Assembly: GCA_900555715.1 (NCBI GenBank)
Contig: USMC01000044.1
Span: 1 to 21,447 of the forward strand
Source: an uncultured Porphyromonadaceae bacterium
Lineage (GTDB): Bacteria > Bacteroidota > Bacteroidia > Bacteroidales > Muribaculaceae
Length of the DNA: 21,447 nucleotides
Direction: 5' to 3'
In this document: positions 1 to 8,114 of the stretch, one piece after another
Position numbering within the stretch: position 1 is the first letter of the stretch
Layout of the letters: the number at the start of each line of letters is the position of its first letter
Translations under genes and position numbers: made by a program
The notes under the pieces: model-generated
Told to the model about the DNA's origin: nothing
Seen by the model: only the letters and a program-made list of their open reading frames with translations
The model's database searches: none

Positions 1-93
1 TTTTTAGCCTGTGGAGAGGACAATTTGAAAAGTCAATACTTTTTCAGTGCCCTCGCTCGGAGCGCGGTCTTTAAATATTGTGATCGGATGTTA
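1..93. other. Intergenic stretch downstream of skp-1
   Basis: These bases follow the stop of the minus-strand Skp gene. I see no convincing gene, no stem followed by a T-run, and no TAnnTTTG promoter box. The GC-rich inverted run at 54-64 leaves no usable loop. The operon may continue beyond the window edge; in related Bacteroidales a glutamate racemase gene often follows, but nothing here shows it. Confidence 0.4.
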
Positions 94-597
94 TCAGATT
101 CCGAGTTTCTTGCGTACTTCGGCGGTGATGTTTGTCACGTCGGCGCCCACATAGAGAAGAAGACCCTGTTCGTTGGGGAATACAAAAGTATAACCGCCTT
201 CAGCTCCGACAGCTTTCACTGCTTCGGTAAGCTTTGCCTGAATGGGAGCGGCAAGAGTCTCCTGCTGGCGCTGGATGTCCTGCTGAGCCGTAACACGGAA
301 CTGGTCCACTTTCTGACCTTTTTCGGTTATTTCCTGAATACGACGTTCTTTGATAGACTCAGGAGTGGCAGGGTCGTTCTGGATAGTCTGATATTCGGTA
401 TAGAGCTTGCTGACTTCTTCCTGGAGTTTCTGAAACTCTGCCTCGTACTTCTTCGAAAGCTCTTCAAGCTGCGTCTGCATAGCCGCAGTCTCAGGCATAG
501 CCTGGAAAACCTGGTCGATGTCGACCACACCGAATTTCTGTGCCATGCCGCTCAAAGGAAGAATGAGGGCGAGGGCGAGAAAAATCTTTTTAAACAT
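94..597 (-). CDS. OmpH/Skp-family periplasmic chaperone (distal copy)
   Basis: This is a 167-residue Skp/OmpH protein. Skp holds unfolded outer membrane proteins in the periplasm and passes them to the BAM complex. A signal peptide (MFKKIFLALALILPLSGMAQ) is followed by a short beta strand (KFGVVDIDQVFQAMP) and then a long, charged, Gln/Glu/Lys-rich helical section (about residues 40-125) that forms the tentacle hairpin of the family. The C-terminal part returns to a beta body (GYTFVFPNEQGLLLYVGADV). Length is normal for Skp. The ATG has no Shine-Dalgarno, as is usual in Bacteroidetes. It is the last visible gene of the envelope operon, 92 bases after a second Skp copy, and seems to have its own promoter in that gap. 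Confidence 0.93.
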   Translation of the reverse strand: MFKKIFLALALILPLSGMAQKFGVVDIDQVFQAMPETAAMQTQLEELSKKYEAEFQKLQEEVSKLYTEYQTIQNDPATPESIKERRIQEITEKGQKVDQFRVTAQQDIQRQQETLAAPIQAKLTEAVKAVGAEGGYTFVFPNEQGLLLYVGADVTNITAEVRKKLGI

Positions 598-640
598 AAT
601 AGATTCTTATGATTATTTTTAATTAATTTTTTTCTGTCTG

Positions 641-671
641 CAAAAATAGGCATTTTTGCTGAAAGTAGAAA
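641..671 (-). promoter_or_regulatory. Bacteroidetes-type promoter in front of distal skp
   Basis: On the minus strand TATTTTTG (641-648) matches the Bacteroidetes -7 box TAnnTTTG exactly. TTTC lies 19 bases upstream (668-671), one mismatch from the -33 TTTG. It sits in the 92-base gap between the two Skp genes, 44 bases before the distal start, so the distal copy may also be expressed separately from the operon. Confidence 0.5.
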
Positions 672-689
672 ATTTCGCGCCTATAAGCT

Positions 690-1205
690 TCAATTCGAAT
701 AGCCGAGCTTGGCAAGGACATCGTTGCTGATGTCGATTCTCGGAGAAGCATAGACAATGTCGGACGCCGAAGCCCTGTCGAACACCGCCTGTATACCGCG
801 CTCGTCGGCAACCTTCTTGACGGCATTATATACATCGTCCTGAATCGGCTTGAGAAGCGTCTGACGTTTCTGATAGAGCTCGCCTTCCGGACCGAAATAT
901 TTCATGCGCAGTTCTGTCGCCTCTTTCTCTTTTGCGACAATCTCCTCCTCGCGTTTCTTCACCTGCTCTTCGGTGAGGAAAACTTTGTCGGCGAGATATT
1001 TTGAGTACATCTCCTCGGCTTCCTTGCCGACAGCTTCCACTTCCTTCTGCCAGCGCTGACTAAGCTGGTTGAGCTGTTCGTTTGCCATCTCGTACGACGG
1101 GATGTTCTTGAAAATATATTCCATATCAACCAGAGCGAACTTCTGGGCGGAGGCTGCTGCGAAAGATGCGACGAGCAGAAGAAGGGTTATGGCAATTTTT
1201 TTCAT
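690..1205 (-). CDS. OmpH/Skp-family periplasmic chaperone (proximal copy)
   Basis: A 171-residue Skp/OmpH protein and paralogue of the distal copy. It has a signal peptide ending near AAASA-Q, the family opening strand KFALVDMEYIFKNIPSYEMA, a long helical arm rich in Glu, Lys and Gln (about residues 40-125), and a closing beta segment with VFDRASASDIVYASP. The role is chaperoning outer membrane proteins through the periplasm. It lies 60 bases downstream of bamA in the same direction. Tandem Skp copies next to bamA are common in Bacteroidetes. The two copies differ clearly in sequence, so this is an old duplication. Confidence 0.93.
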   Translation of the reverse strand: MKKIAITLLLLVASFAAASAQKFALVDMEYIFKNIPSYEMANEQLNQLSQRWQKEVEAVGKEAEEMYSKYLADKVFLTEEQVKKREEEIVAKEKEATELRMKYFGPEGELYQKRQTLLKPIQDDVYNAVKKVADERGIQAVFDRASASDIVYASPRIDISNDVLAKLGYSN

Positions 1206-1265
1206 TTTTCGTGATATTTGTTTGTACTATAATATATAGACATCCGAGAACACAAAAGGTTTAGC

Positions 1266-3908
1266 TTAGAATTCCTGACCGAGGATAAAGTGGAAATGCG
1301 AGCCGCCGCGGCGCCCGTCGACAACATCGAAGCCATACGCCCAGTCAATACCCATCAGACCGACCATAGGAAGCTGGATACGGACACCGGCGCCGGCGCT
1401 GCGCTTGAGCGAGAAAGGATCGAACTGACTGACAGATGTCCACGCATTGCCTGCCTCAAGGAAGCCGAGCGCATAGATTGTGGTGCTCTGCTGGAGCATG
1501 AGCGGGAAGTGTATTTCCATGCCCATACGCGTATAGGCGTAGCCGTCGCGACCCCACTGCGTGAGAGAACCATTGTCGTAGCCGCGGAGGGCGATGGTCT
1601 CCTGAGCATAGACATACGAACCCGACATGCCGTCGCCGCCGACATAGAATGTCTCGAACGGAGTCTTGAGATACTTGTTGAAGCTGCCGATAAGACCGAA
1701 GTCGAAACGCGTCATAAGAACGGGAGTCCACTGCTGGCTGGTGCTCAGCGGAGTGTACGTACGCGATTTGAAGCGCAGCTTCCAGTACTCGATCCACTCA
1801 TAGAGCTTCTTGCGAGATTCGACGGTGTTCTCTTCGGAAAGACGCTTCCAGTCGCGCTTGCCTGTGAACAGCGACGCCGGAGGAGTGACCTGCAGGTTGA
1901 GTGAGAACTGCGAGCCCGAACGGGTGAAGATGGGGTTGTCGATTGAGTTGCGCGCCAGAGTGAGACCGAGCACAAGAGCGTTCGACGTACCGTTATTCAT
2001 ATAGTACAGGTAATCCCAGTTCTTGAGGTTATACCAGTTGTAGCCAAGCTCGGCGGTGAAGGTGAAGTAGTCGTCGGGCCATTTCAGACGCTTGCCGAAG
2101 CCGACGTTGACGCCTACCATCTGGAGATATTTGTTGGGGTCGAGCGACTGATTGTAGGTGTTCTGGTAGTAGTCGTTGTAAACGTTGCCGTAACCATAGC
2201 TTCCGGGATAGTAGCCGTAGCCTGAGCCCCAGATCGAGGAGTTAGCCCATGAGTTGTTGTAGAACGAGCTGTTGACGCCTGTCTGACGGCTGTAGTAAGC
2301 CGATACGGAAAGCGAGTTGGGTCGCTTGCCGCCGAACCACGGGTCGAGGAACGAAATGGCATACGACTGGTAGTAGCTTGCGTTGGTCTGGGCGCTTATG
2401 GTGAAGGTCTGTCCTTCGCCCTGAGGAATGATGCCGCGGTATGTGCTCGGATAGAAAAGATTCTTGATGGAGAAGTTGGTGAATTTCAGCTGAAGCTTGC
2501 CGATGATACCGGTCTGACCCCAGCCAAGCGAGAATTCCACCTGGTCGTTCGATTTTGTCTCGAGATTGAAAACAATATCGACAGTTCCGTTTTCTTCGTT
2601 CGGCTGCGGCTGTATGTCCATGTTTTCAGGATTGAAATGACCCGTCTGGGCGATTTCGCGTGCCGAGCGCATAAGGTCGGACTTGCTGAACAGCTCGCCG
2701 GGACGCACACGGAGCTCACGGCGGATAACTTTCTCGTAAAGCCTGTCGTTACCGTTGATGACGATATTGTTGATACGCGCCTGCGGACCTTCGACAATGT
2801 GCATTTCCATCGAAATCGAATCGCCGTCGATCTGACGTTCGATAGGAACGAGATTGAAGAAAAGATAGCCGTTGTCCATATAGAGGTTGCTGACGGCATC
2901 TTCGTCCTCGTTGAGGCGCTTGCGCATCTGCTTCTGGTTGTATACGTCGCCGGGCTTCATTCCGAGGTAGTCGTCGAGTACTTTCGAGGGATAGAGCGTG
3001 TTGCCCACCCAGCTGATATCCTTGATGAAATACTGCTTTCCTTCGTCGATGTCGAGATAGACGTCCACAGTGCCGTCGCTGTAGGGCACTACGCTGTCGC
3101 TGACAATGCGGGCGTCGCGGTAGCCTTTCTCGTTATACTTATCAAGAATGCGGTTGAGGTCGTCCTGATAGTCCGATTCGACAAACTTCTTCTGACTGAA
3201 GAGCTTGAGCAGGTCGGATTTTTCATTGGTCTTCTTCATCGTATTCTTGATCTTACGTTTAGAGAGAACCTGGTTGCCTTTGATATAGATCTTATGGACC
3301 TTGACCTTCGAATGCTTGTCGATCATAATATCGACAATATCCTCGTTTTCTTTCGACAGGTCCTCGCGCAGACGTATATTGACGGTGGCGTTACCGAAAC
3401 CCTTATCGCTGTAATATTTCTTGATGATTGCTTCGGCGCGGTTGACGATATTACGTGTGATCGTATTGCCTTTGATGAGCTGAAGGCGCTCCTGCAGGTC
3501 TTTTATCTCTCCTTTTTTTGCGCCATGGTATTTAACCTCGGCGATACGCGGCTGCGGACGCAGCACAATCTTGAGCCACGCCTTGTCGCCTGCAGTTTTT
3601 TCGAGCTCGACACGTGCCTGAGCAAAAAGGGTCTGGCGCATGAGACGTTTCACGGCATTTGTAATGTCATCGCCGGGAATAGTCACCCGTTCGCCCACTT
3701 TGAGATCGGCATAACCGAGAATAAGGCTGTCGTCGTAGTTCGGTGCTCCTTCGACTATTATGCCCGCAATCTCGTATGTGCGGGGCATGGAAGAATATGT
3801 CACCTTGGGGTTGAATATTGTGTCGGCAGGAGTCTGCGCCGCAGCCTTGAAGGCAAAAGGCAGCGCGACGAACATCAGGAGAGGCAGCAGGAGTATCTTA
3901 TATCGCAT
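1266..3908 (-). CDS. bamA: Outer membrane protein assembly factor BamA
   Basis: BamA is the Omp85-family insertase that folds beta-barrel proteins into the outer membrane. I place the start at the ATG at 3908 (MRYKILLLPLLMFVALPFAF), which begins a signal peptide and gives 880 residues; an in-frame ATG at 3968 would add 20 residues overlapping uppS. After the signal come about five POTRA domains (roughly residues 45-450), recognisable by repeats such as KVHKIYIKGNQVLSKRKIKN and INNIVINGNDRLYEKVIRRE. The C-terminal half is a 16-strand barrel of the surface-antigen type, with the lid motif region ETIALRGYDNGS and a C-terminal Phe. A large Tyr/Gly/Asn/Ser-rich insertion (about residues 544-592) probably forms an extracellular loop. 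The gene lies 28 bases downstream of uppS and upstream of the two Skp genes, the classic arrangement. Confidence 0.95.
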   Translation of the reverse strand: MRYKILLLPLLMFVALPFAFKAAAQTPADTIFNPKVTYSSMPRTYEIAGIIVEGAPNYDDSLILGYADLKVGERVTIPGDDITNAVKRLMRQTLFAQARVELEKTAGDKAWLKIVLRPQPRIAEVKYHGAKKGEIKDLQERLQLIKGNTITRNIVNRAEAIIKKYYSDKGFGNATVNIRLREDLSKENEDIVDIMIDKHSKVKVHKIYIKGNQVLSKRKIKNTMKKTNEKSDLLKLFSQKKFVESDYQDDLNRILDKYNEKGYRDARIVSDSVVPYSDGTVDVYLDIDEGKQYFIKDISWVGNTLYPSKVLDDYLGMKPGDVYNQKQMRKRLNEDEDAVSNLYMDNGYLFFNLVPIERQIDGDSISMEMHIVEGPQARINNIVINGNDRLYEKVIRRELRVRPGELFSKSDLMRSAREIAQTGHFNPENMDIQPQPNEENGTVDIVFNLETKSNDQVEFSLGWGQTGIIGKLQLKFTNFSIKNLFYPSTYRGIIPQGEGQTFTISAQTNASYYQSYAISFLDPWFGGKRPNSLSVSAYYSRQTGVNSSFYNNSWANSSIWGSGYGYYPGSYGYGNVYNDYYQNTYNQSLDPNKYLQMVGVNVGFGKRLKWPDDYFTFTAELGYNWYNLKNWDYLYYMNNGTSNALVLGLTLARNSIDNPIFTRSGSQFSLNLQVTPPASLFTGKRDWKRLSEENTVESRKKLYEWIEYWKLRFKSRTYTPLSTSQQWTPVLMTRFDFGLIGSFNKYLKTPFETFYVGGDGMSGSYVYAQETIALRGYDNGSLTQWGRDGYAYTRMGMEIHFPLMLQQSTTIYALGFLEAGNAWTSVSQFDPFSLKRSAGAGVRIQLPMVGLMGIDWAYGFDVVDGRRGGSHFHFILGQEF

Positions 3909-3936
3909 AATGAAATGATATTCAAAAGTATTGCTT

Positions 3937-4716
3937 TTAGGGCTTGGGGTTATTCGTTTCGGAGGCAATCACCTGGTCGCCGGTGAGACCGAAGCGGCGC
4001 TGACGCTTGCCGAATTCGGCTATATGAGTCCGGAAATCCGCCCGGGAGTAGTCGGGCCAGTATGTCGGGGTGATGATGAGCTCCGTATAGGCTATCTGAT
4101 AGAGGAGGAAATTGCTTATACGCTTGTCGCCGCCGGTACGTATGAGCAGGTCGGGGTCGGGCATACCGGCAGTGGAGAGATGCGAGGCAAAAAGCTCGTC
4201 GGTGACGTCTTCGGGCTTTATCTCGCCTCTGGCGGCTTCCGCGACAAGACGGCGAGCCGCCTCGACTATTTCCCAGCGTGAAGAATAGCTGAGAGCGAGG
4301 ACAAGAGTAAGACCGTTGCACTGCGAGGTACGCCGCATACACGCGCGCAGACGCTCTGCGGCGAAATCTGGCATACGGTCGAGATCTCCGATCGACGTCA
4401 GGCGCACATTATTCTTTATAAGGTCGGGAGTCTCGCGCTCGATAGCAGTCACAATGAGTGTCATCAGAGCATCCACCTCTTCCTTGGGACGATTCCAGTT
4501 CTCGGTAGAGAAGGTATAAAGAGTCAGATACTTAAGTCCGAGCTCCGAGGCTTCTTCTGTAATCCGGCGCACAGTCGTCACTCCCTCGACGTGTCCTTCC
4601 GAACGGTCGAGTCCGCGAGCTGTAGCCCAACGACCGTTGCCATCCATGATGATGGCTACGTGCTCCGGGATGAAGGCTTTATTCTGAACTTCTTCTGTGC
4701 TCATATCAGTCGACAT
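3937..4716 (-). CDS. uppS: Isoprenyl transferase (undecaprenyl diphosphate synthase)
   Basis: UppS condenses farnesyl diphosphate with isopentenyl units in cis to make undecaprenyl diphosphate, the carrier for peptidoglycan and surface glycans. Visible family signatures are HVAIIMDGNGRWA with the catalytic Asp, the TLYTFSTENWNRP segment, and the C-terminal RTGGDKRISNFLLYQIAYTE block ending in the Pro-x-x-Trp-Pro-Asp motif (TPTYWPD). The start is uncertain: ATGs at 4704, 4716 and 4761 are in frame and none has a Shine-Dalgarno. I prefer 4716, which overlaps the upstream gene by 11 bases; 4704 would leave a 1-base gap. Length is then 259 residues, normal for the family. The overlap implies translational coupling with the barrel gene. 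Confidence 0.95.
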   Translation of the reverse strand: MSTDMSTEEVQNKAFIPEHVAIIMDGNGRWATARGLDRSEGHVEGVTTVRRITEEASELGLKYLTLYTFSTENWNRPKEEVDALMTLIVTAIERETPDLIKNNVRLTSIGDLDRMPDFAAERLRACMRRTSQCNGLTLVLALSYSSRWEIVEAARRLVAEAARGEIKPEDVTDELFASHLSTAGMPDPDLLIRTGGDKRISNFLLYQIAYTELIITPTYWPDYSRADFRTHIAEFGKRQRRFGLTGDQVIASETNNPKP

Positions 4717-5413
4717 AATGACAGGTTTCGCAGCGCTCGCCGAATTCATAGGATATGCCAATGGTGAGACGCGAATACCAGTCGGTATTTTTATAAAAAT
4801 CTACTTTTATTCTGTTCAGCTCCGAAAGGTCGGCGCCGTCGAAATGGTCGTTGAAAGCTTTTGTCATGGTAAATTCCACGCCAAGGTTGAGTCGCGGGCG
4901 AAGCTTGAATTTCATTCCTATACCCATCGGGATTGTAGGAGCGAAATATGACTTGCCGCCTGATGTGGCAAGAGCCACGCCGACACCTACGGTAAGATAT
5001 GGCGTCCATCGGCTCAGGCGCTTATACGTCTCGCCTATTCCGTACGGCAAAAAATTGAACTCGCCGCGGAAGCCCAGATCGTAGATCTGCGATTTGAAGG
5101 TATATGAAGCATTCTCCGGAAGGACGTTTTCCATTCCCTCGGTGCTGCCGCTTATGCCGAGCGTCGCCAGCACGGTTCTCAGCGCCCATCGGGCATCACC
5201 GATATAGCGAAACGACAGCTCGCCGTCGAACCCGGCTTTTTTGAAGATATTCGACGAGTTCGCTTCTCCGATATATCCGCTCATGCCGAGCTGCACACCG
5301 GCGTCGAATTTATATGGAGCCGACTGCGCCCCGGCACTCCATGCGCACAGCAGCAACACCGCAGCCACGAGACCACGCGTCACTCTCTGAGGATACCGAA
5401 GGCTTTCAGACAT
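4706..5413 (-). CDS. Small outer membrane beta-barrel protein (DUF6089-like)
   Basis: A 235-residue exported protein with a signal peptide ending around WSAGAQ-SAP, then alternating amphipathic strands (FDAGVQLGMSGYIGEANSSN, LGFRGEFNFLPYG, WTPYLTVGVGVALAT, LNLGVEFTMTKAF, LTIGISYEF) typical of an 8- to 10-strand outer membrane barrel. Position directly before uppS-bamA and the sequence pattern fit the DUF6089 family found there across Bacteroidales; its biochemical role is unknown to me. After the apparent last strand an 11-residue tail carries C-E-T-C-H, the form of a c-type haem attachment motif, which is odd in this setting. It follows the upstream lipoprotein gene by 10 bases, so it is in the same operon. 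Confidence is high that it is real and moderate for the family. Confidence 0.85.
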   Translation of the reverse strand: MSESLRYPQRVTRGLVAAVLLLCAWSAGAQSAPYKFDAGVQLGMSGYIGEANSSNIFKKAGFDGELSFRYIGDARWALRTVLATLGISGSTEGMENVLPENASYTFKSQIYDLGFRGEFNFLPYGIGETYKRLSRWTPYLTVGVGVALATSGGKSYFAPTIPMGIGMKFKLRPRLNLGVEFTMTKAFNDHFDGADLSELNRIKVDFYKNTDWYSRLTIGISYEFGERCETCHYVD

Positions 5414-5423
5414 AGAACCTAAA

Positions 5424-6932
5424 TCAGAGAATCGGTTTGAAGGTCATGCGGTTGATTGTTCCGCGCCATACATACTGGCTGAGAACCGAACCCCTCGTCA
5501 TGCCTCCATATAGATATATGTAAGGACATTCCCATTCGGAGACAGGCTCGGTAGCTCTCGACATCGGAAGTTCTAAAGGCGACACGACTGCCGTGCCCGG
5601 AATGCGGTACGACGGTGTGAATGCCGTCCAGCGGTTCTCTGCGCGGCTATGCATTGTAATATTCTCTACATAAGCCTGTGCGCCGTACATCGAAGGTATA
5701 TAGTCAGGGAGCTGTATCGATTCGCCGCCTTTTTTCCACGTACGTCCGTAGTCGCCTGACACATAGACTGTACGTAAGTAGCCATCACCGTCGGAACCTC
5801 CGAAAGCGAGGAAAACAGATTGACGCGAAACTACGAAAACATCGTTGACGCTGAAGGTGAAGAAAGGCACAAGCGTCGCGTCTTCAAGCGGTGTATCGAC
5901 AGGCACTATGCTGATGCACGCCCATCCGCTGCCGTCAAATGCCCACGAAGCGCCGGTAAGAACATCGTCGGCATCGCGACCGCCGACAAATGTCGAAACA
6001 GGAGCCGTGCCGAGGTCAAACGAATATTTTATCATCTGCGATGTACCATAGACGGGCATACCCTCGGGAAGCGGTGCAAGTGCTCCGCCGGGATATTCGG
6101 TGGTATACCATTCATTGTTTTTGTTCACAGCGCCGAGCAGACGCGTGCCGTAGCCGCCGTAAATATGGTTCATCACCGAGCCAGTCGCTGTCCATGTACG
6201 TCCGCCGTCCTTGGAAACATAAAGGCTGTTTCCGGAAAGGATATACAGGGCATCGTCGGTTGCTGCAAAAGAGTTTACCGATGCCGATGCCGGAAGGGTT
6301 GCAGCATACGTTTCCCAGGCGTCGAGGACACTCTTACGTACGGCAATGCACGCCTGCGAGCCGTCGGTTGTCAGCGTGTACGTGCCGGCAGCGTTTCTGA
6401 CAGTTTTCTGCTGCTTCGGGGCAGACAGCGTTGTCGGAAGAGCCGTGCGCGCCGTCTCGCTCCACACGAGCGAGTCGCTTTTCACTTTGTGGACATTGAC
6501 CTGAATGGTATACGTACGCGTTATCATCGTATCGCTCGCCGCAATGGTGAAATAGACAGGTCCGTTAGAGAAATCGACCACACGTGTGCCGTCTTCGAGA
6601 TAGTTGAAAACAGTGTCACGACCGTTCGCCTGCTTGAAGCGCAACTCGGCTTTTGCGGGCATACCCATTGGTGTAATAACGGGCACAAGAGTATCCGTAC
6701 GCGTTCCGAAAGGCAATGAGTCAGCGTTGAAAATCAGAGCTTTTTCCAGGTCTATGGAAAAGAAAACCGTATCAAGATTAGCCAGCACACTATCGTTACG
6801 TTTCAGCTCGAAAGAGCTTACTCCTACGTTGTATACAATCTCAGATTCATAGACAGGCGAGTCTGAATTGCATCCCGTGAATGTTGTCGTAGCTGCAAGC
6901 GCAGCAAGGCTCAGTATTGTTAATTTCTTCAT
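5424..6932 (-). CDS. Asp-box lipoprotein (DUF6242-like), head of envelope operon
   Basis: A 502-residue lipoprotein. The signal MKKLTILSLAALAATTTFTG is followed by Cys21, the lipid-modified residue. Residues about 30-150 form a beta-rich domain (FELKRNDSVLANLDTVFFSI, PVITPMGMPAKAELRF) resembling the DUF6242 N-terminal domain. Residues about 190-500 look like a beta propeller with at least two Asp-box motifs: S-K-D-G-G-R-T-W at 240-247 and S-G-D-Y-G-R-T-W at 392-399, as in sialidase/BNR and photosystem-assembly folds. Catalytic residues of sialidases are not evident, so a binding or scaffold role is as likely as an enzyme. It is the first gene of the operon, with a promoter just upstream, which suggests a link to outer membrane assembly, but this is inferred only from position. 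Confidence 0.85.
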   Translation of the reverse strand: MKKLTILSLAALAATTTFTGCNSDSPVYESEIVYNVGVSSFELKRNDSVLANLDTVFFSIDLEKALIFNADSLPFGTRTDTLVPVITPMGMPAKAELRFKQANGRDTVFNYLEDGTRVVDFSNGPVYFTIAASDTMITRTYTIQVNVHKVKSDSLVWSETARTALPTTLSAPKQQKTVRNAAGTYTLTTDGSQACIAVRKSVLDAWETYAATLPASASVNSFAATDDALYILSGNSLYVSKDGGRTWTATGSVMNHIYGGYGTRLLGAVNKNNEWYTTEYPGGALAPLPEGMPVYGTSQMIKYSFDLGTAPVSTFVGGRDADDVLTGASWAFDGSGWACISIVPVDTPLEDATLVPFFTFSVNDVFVVSRQSVFLAFGGSDGDGYLRTVYVSGDYGRTWKKGGESIQLPDYIPSMYGAQAYVENITMHSRAENRWTAFTPSYRIPGTAVVSPLELPMSRATEPVSEWECPYIYLYGGMTRGSVLSQYVWRGTINRMTFKPIL

Positions 6933-6954
6933 TAGCTTGCGTTATTACAAGATG

Positions 6955-6986
6955 CAAAGTTAAGGCATTTGCCGCAATGGGACAAC
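6955..6986 (-). promoter_or_regulatory. Promoter of the envelope operon
   Basis: On the minus strand TAACTTTG (6955-6962) is an exact TAnnTTTG -7 box, 22 bases before the lipoprotein start. A GTTG, one mismatch from the -33 TTTG, lies 20 bases upstream (6983-6986). It is the only good promoter I see upstream of the lipoprotein-barrel-uppS-bamA-skp run. Confidence 0.6.
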
Positions 6987-6996
6987 TTATAATGAC

Positions 6997-7030
6997 AAAA
7001 AAGAAAGCCGGACGGTTTAATTCGGCTTTC
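6997..7030 (-). terminator. Intrinsic terminator after ribD
   Basis: On the minus strand GAAAGCCG (7023-7030) pairs with CGGCTTTC (7003-7010) around a 12-base loop, followed directly by TTTTTT (6997-7002). It lies 65 bases past the ribD stop and closes the serB-patatin-ssb-ribD operon. Confidence 0.8.
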
Positions 7031-7095
7031 ATTTATATGTTTTTAACTCCGCTGTGTCGATGTTTAAATTTTAAGAACAGGTTCGACAACAGATG

Positions 7096-8112
7096 TTAAC
7101 AGCCCTTATTCAGATAGTGCAGAAGCACATTGTCGCCCATATTCTCAGCGCTCATCGGCATAAGCGGCAGCGCAGGCGTTCTCACCCTTCCTGAATCGCC
7201 CAGACAGACAGGGCAGACCTCTACCCATGCCTCATCCCACATGCCGGAACTTATGAACGAACCAAGCAGTCCGGCGCCACCTTCGACAAGAAGCGACGTG
7301 ATGCCTTCGTCGGCATACATTCTCCGAAGTGCCTCGCCGAGAGGCTCACTGCCTATGCGAAGAAGATCGCTCCGGCGGGTCAGGCGGCAACTGCCGTCCG
7401 CGACAAGTCCATGACGGTCGAATATCACCGGACGCGGGCTGGCTCCATCGAAGAACCGCGTGTCGAGTCCCGGATCGTCGGCGAGAGCGGTAGAAGCTCC
7501 CACGGCTATCGCATCATGCACGGCGCGGCGCCAATGCACCGTCTGGATGCCTCGAGCGTTCGAAAAGCGGAAAGACGGCGCATCGGGTTCCCGCCGGACA
7601 TCCATATATCCGTCGGCACTGCACGCCCATTTAAGTGTCACAAAAGGACGGTGAAGCGTATGCGCGGTCATAAACATTCTATTAAGTCCGACGCATTCTT
7701 CTTCGAGACAATGCTCATCCACTGTTATTCCAGCCTGACGCAGCATAGCTATGCCACGACCGGCGACTTTCGGGTTCGGATCACCGGAACCCACCACTAC
7801 CCTGCCGAGCCGTTTCTCGATGAGAAGACGGGCACATGGCGGAGTCTTGCCATAGTGGGAACACGGCTCGAGCGTGACGTAGATCGTTGACAGCGGAAGC
7901 AGTTCCGCGTCGGTCTCAGCGACAGAATTGACTGCATTGACCTCCGCATGAGGTCCGCCGAAACGCCGGTGCCAGCCTTCACCGATTATCCTGCCGTCCG
8001 GCGACACTATCACAGCCCCTACCATAGGGTTCGGCGACACATGTCCGCGACCGTTGCGGGCAAGCTGAATCGCCCGACGCATATATCCGATATCTGACGA
8101 AGTAAATGACAT
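7096..8112 (-). CDS. ribD: Bifunctional riboflavin biosynthesis protein RibD
   Basis: RibD performs two successive steps of riboflavin synthesis: deamination of the 2,5-diaminopyrimidine intermediate and NADPH-dependent reduction of its ribosyl side chain. The 338-residue protein has an N-terminal cytidine-deaminase-type domain (residues about 5-145) with the zinc and catalytic residues H55-A-E57, C84 (EPCSHYGKTPPC) and C93. The reductase domain (about 155-338) shows FVTLKWACSADGYMD and EGGAGLLGSF. It is slightly shorter than the E. coli protein but both halves look complete. It starts 2 bases after the ssb stop, so translation is probably coupled. No other rib gene is in the window and I see no FMN riboswitch; expression probably comes from the serB promoter. 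Confidence 0.95.
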   Translation of the reverse strand: MSFTSSDIGYMRRAIQLARNGRGHVSPNPMVGAVIVSPDGRIIGEGWHRRFGGPHAEVNAVNSVAETDAELLPLSTIYVTLEPCSHYGKTPPCARLLIEKRLGRVVVGSGDPNPKVAGRGIAMLRQAGITVDEHCLEEECVGLNRMFMTAHTLHRPFVTLKWACSADGYMDVRREPDAPSFRFSNARGIQTVHWRRAVHDAIAVGASTALADDPGLDTRFFDGASPRPVIFDRHGLVADGSCRLTRRSDLLRIGSEPLGEALRRMYADEGITSLLVEGGAGLLGSFISSGMWDEAWVEVCPVCLGDSGRVRTPALPLMPMSAENMGDNVLLHYLNKGC

Positions 8113-8114
8113 AT

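Noticed and set aside
1206..1265. Possible promoter between bamA and proximal skp
   Set aside because: There is a TTTG and an AT-rich run, but no TAnnTTTG box at the right distance.
2637..3986. Long plus-strand open frame of 449 codons opposite bamA
   Set aside because: It is the antisense shadow of bamA: the minus strand encodes clear POTRA repeats and a signal peptide, and the plus-strand product has no recognisable domain.
5820..6719. Plus-strand frame of 299 codons opposite the lipoprotein gene
   Set aside because: Antisense of a well-supported lipoprotein with Asp boxes; the product is Arg/Cys/His-rich without any domain.
7096..8112. Expected FMN riboswitch for ribD
   Set aside because: ribD starts 2 bases after ssb, leaving no leader, and nothing resembling the conserved FMN element is seen upstream of the operon.
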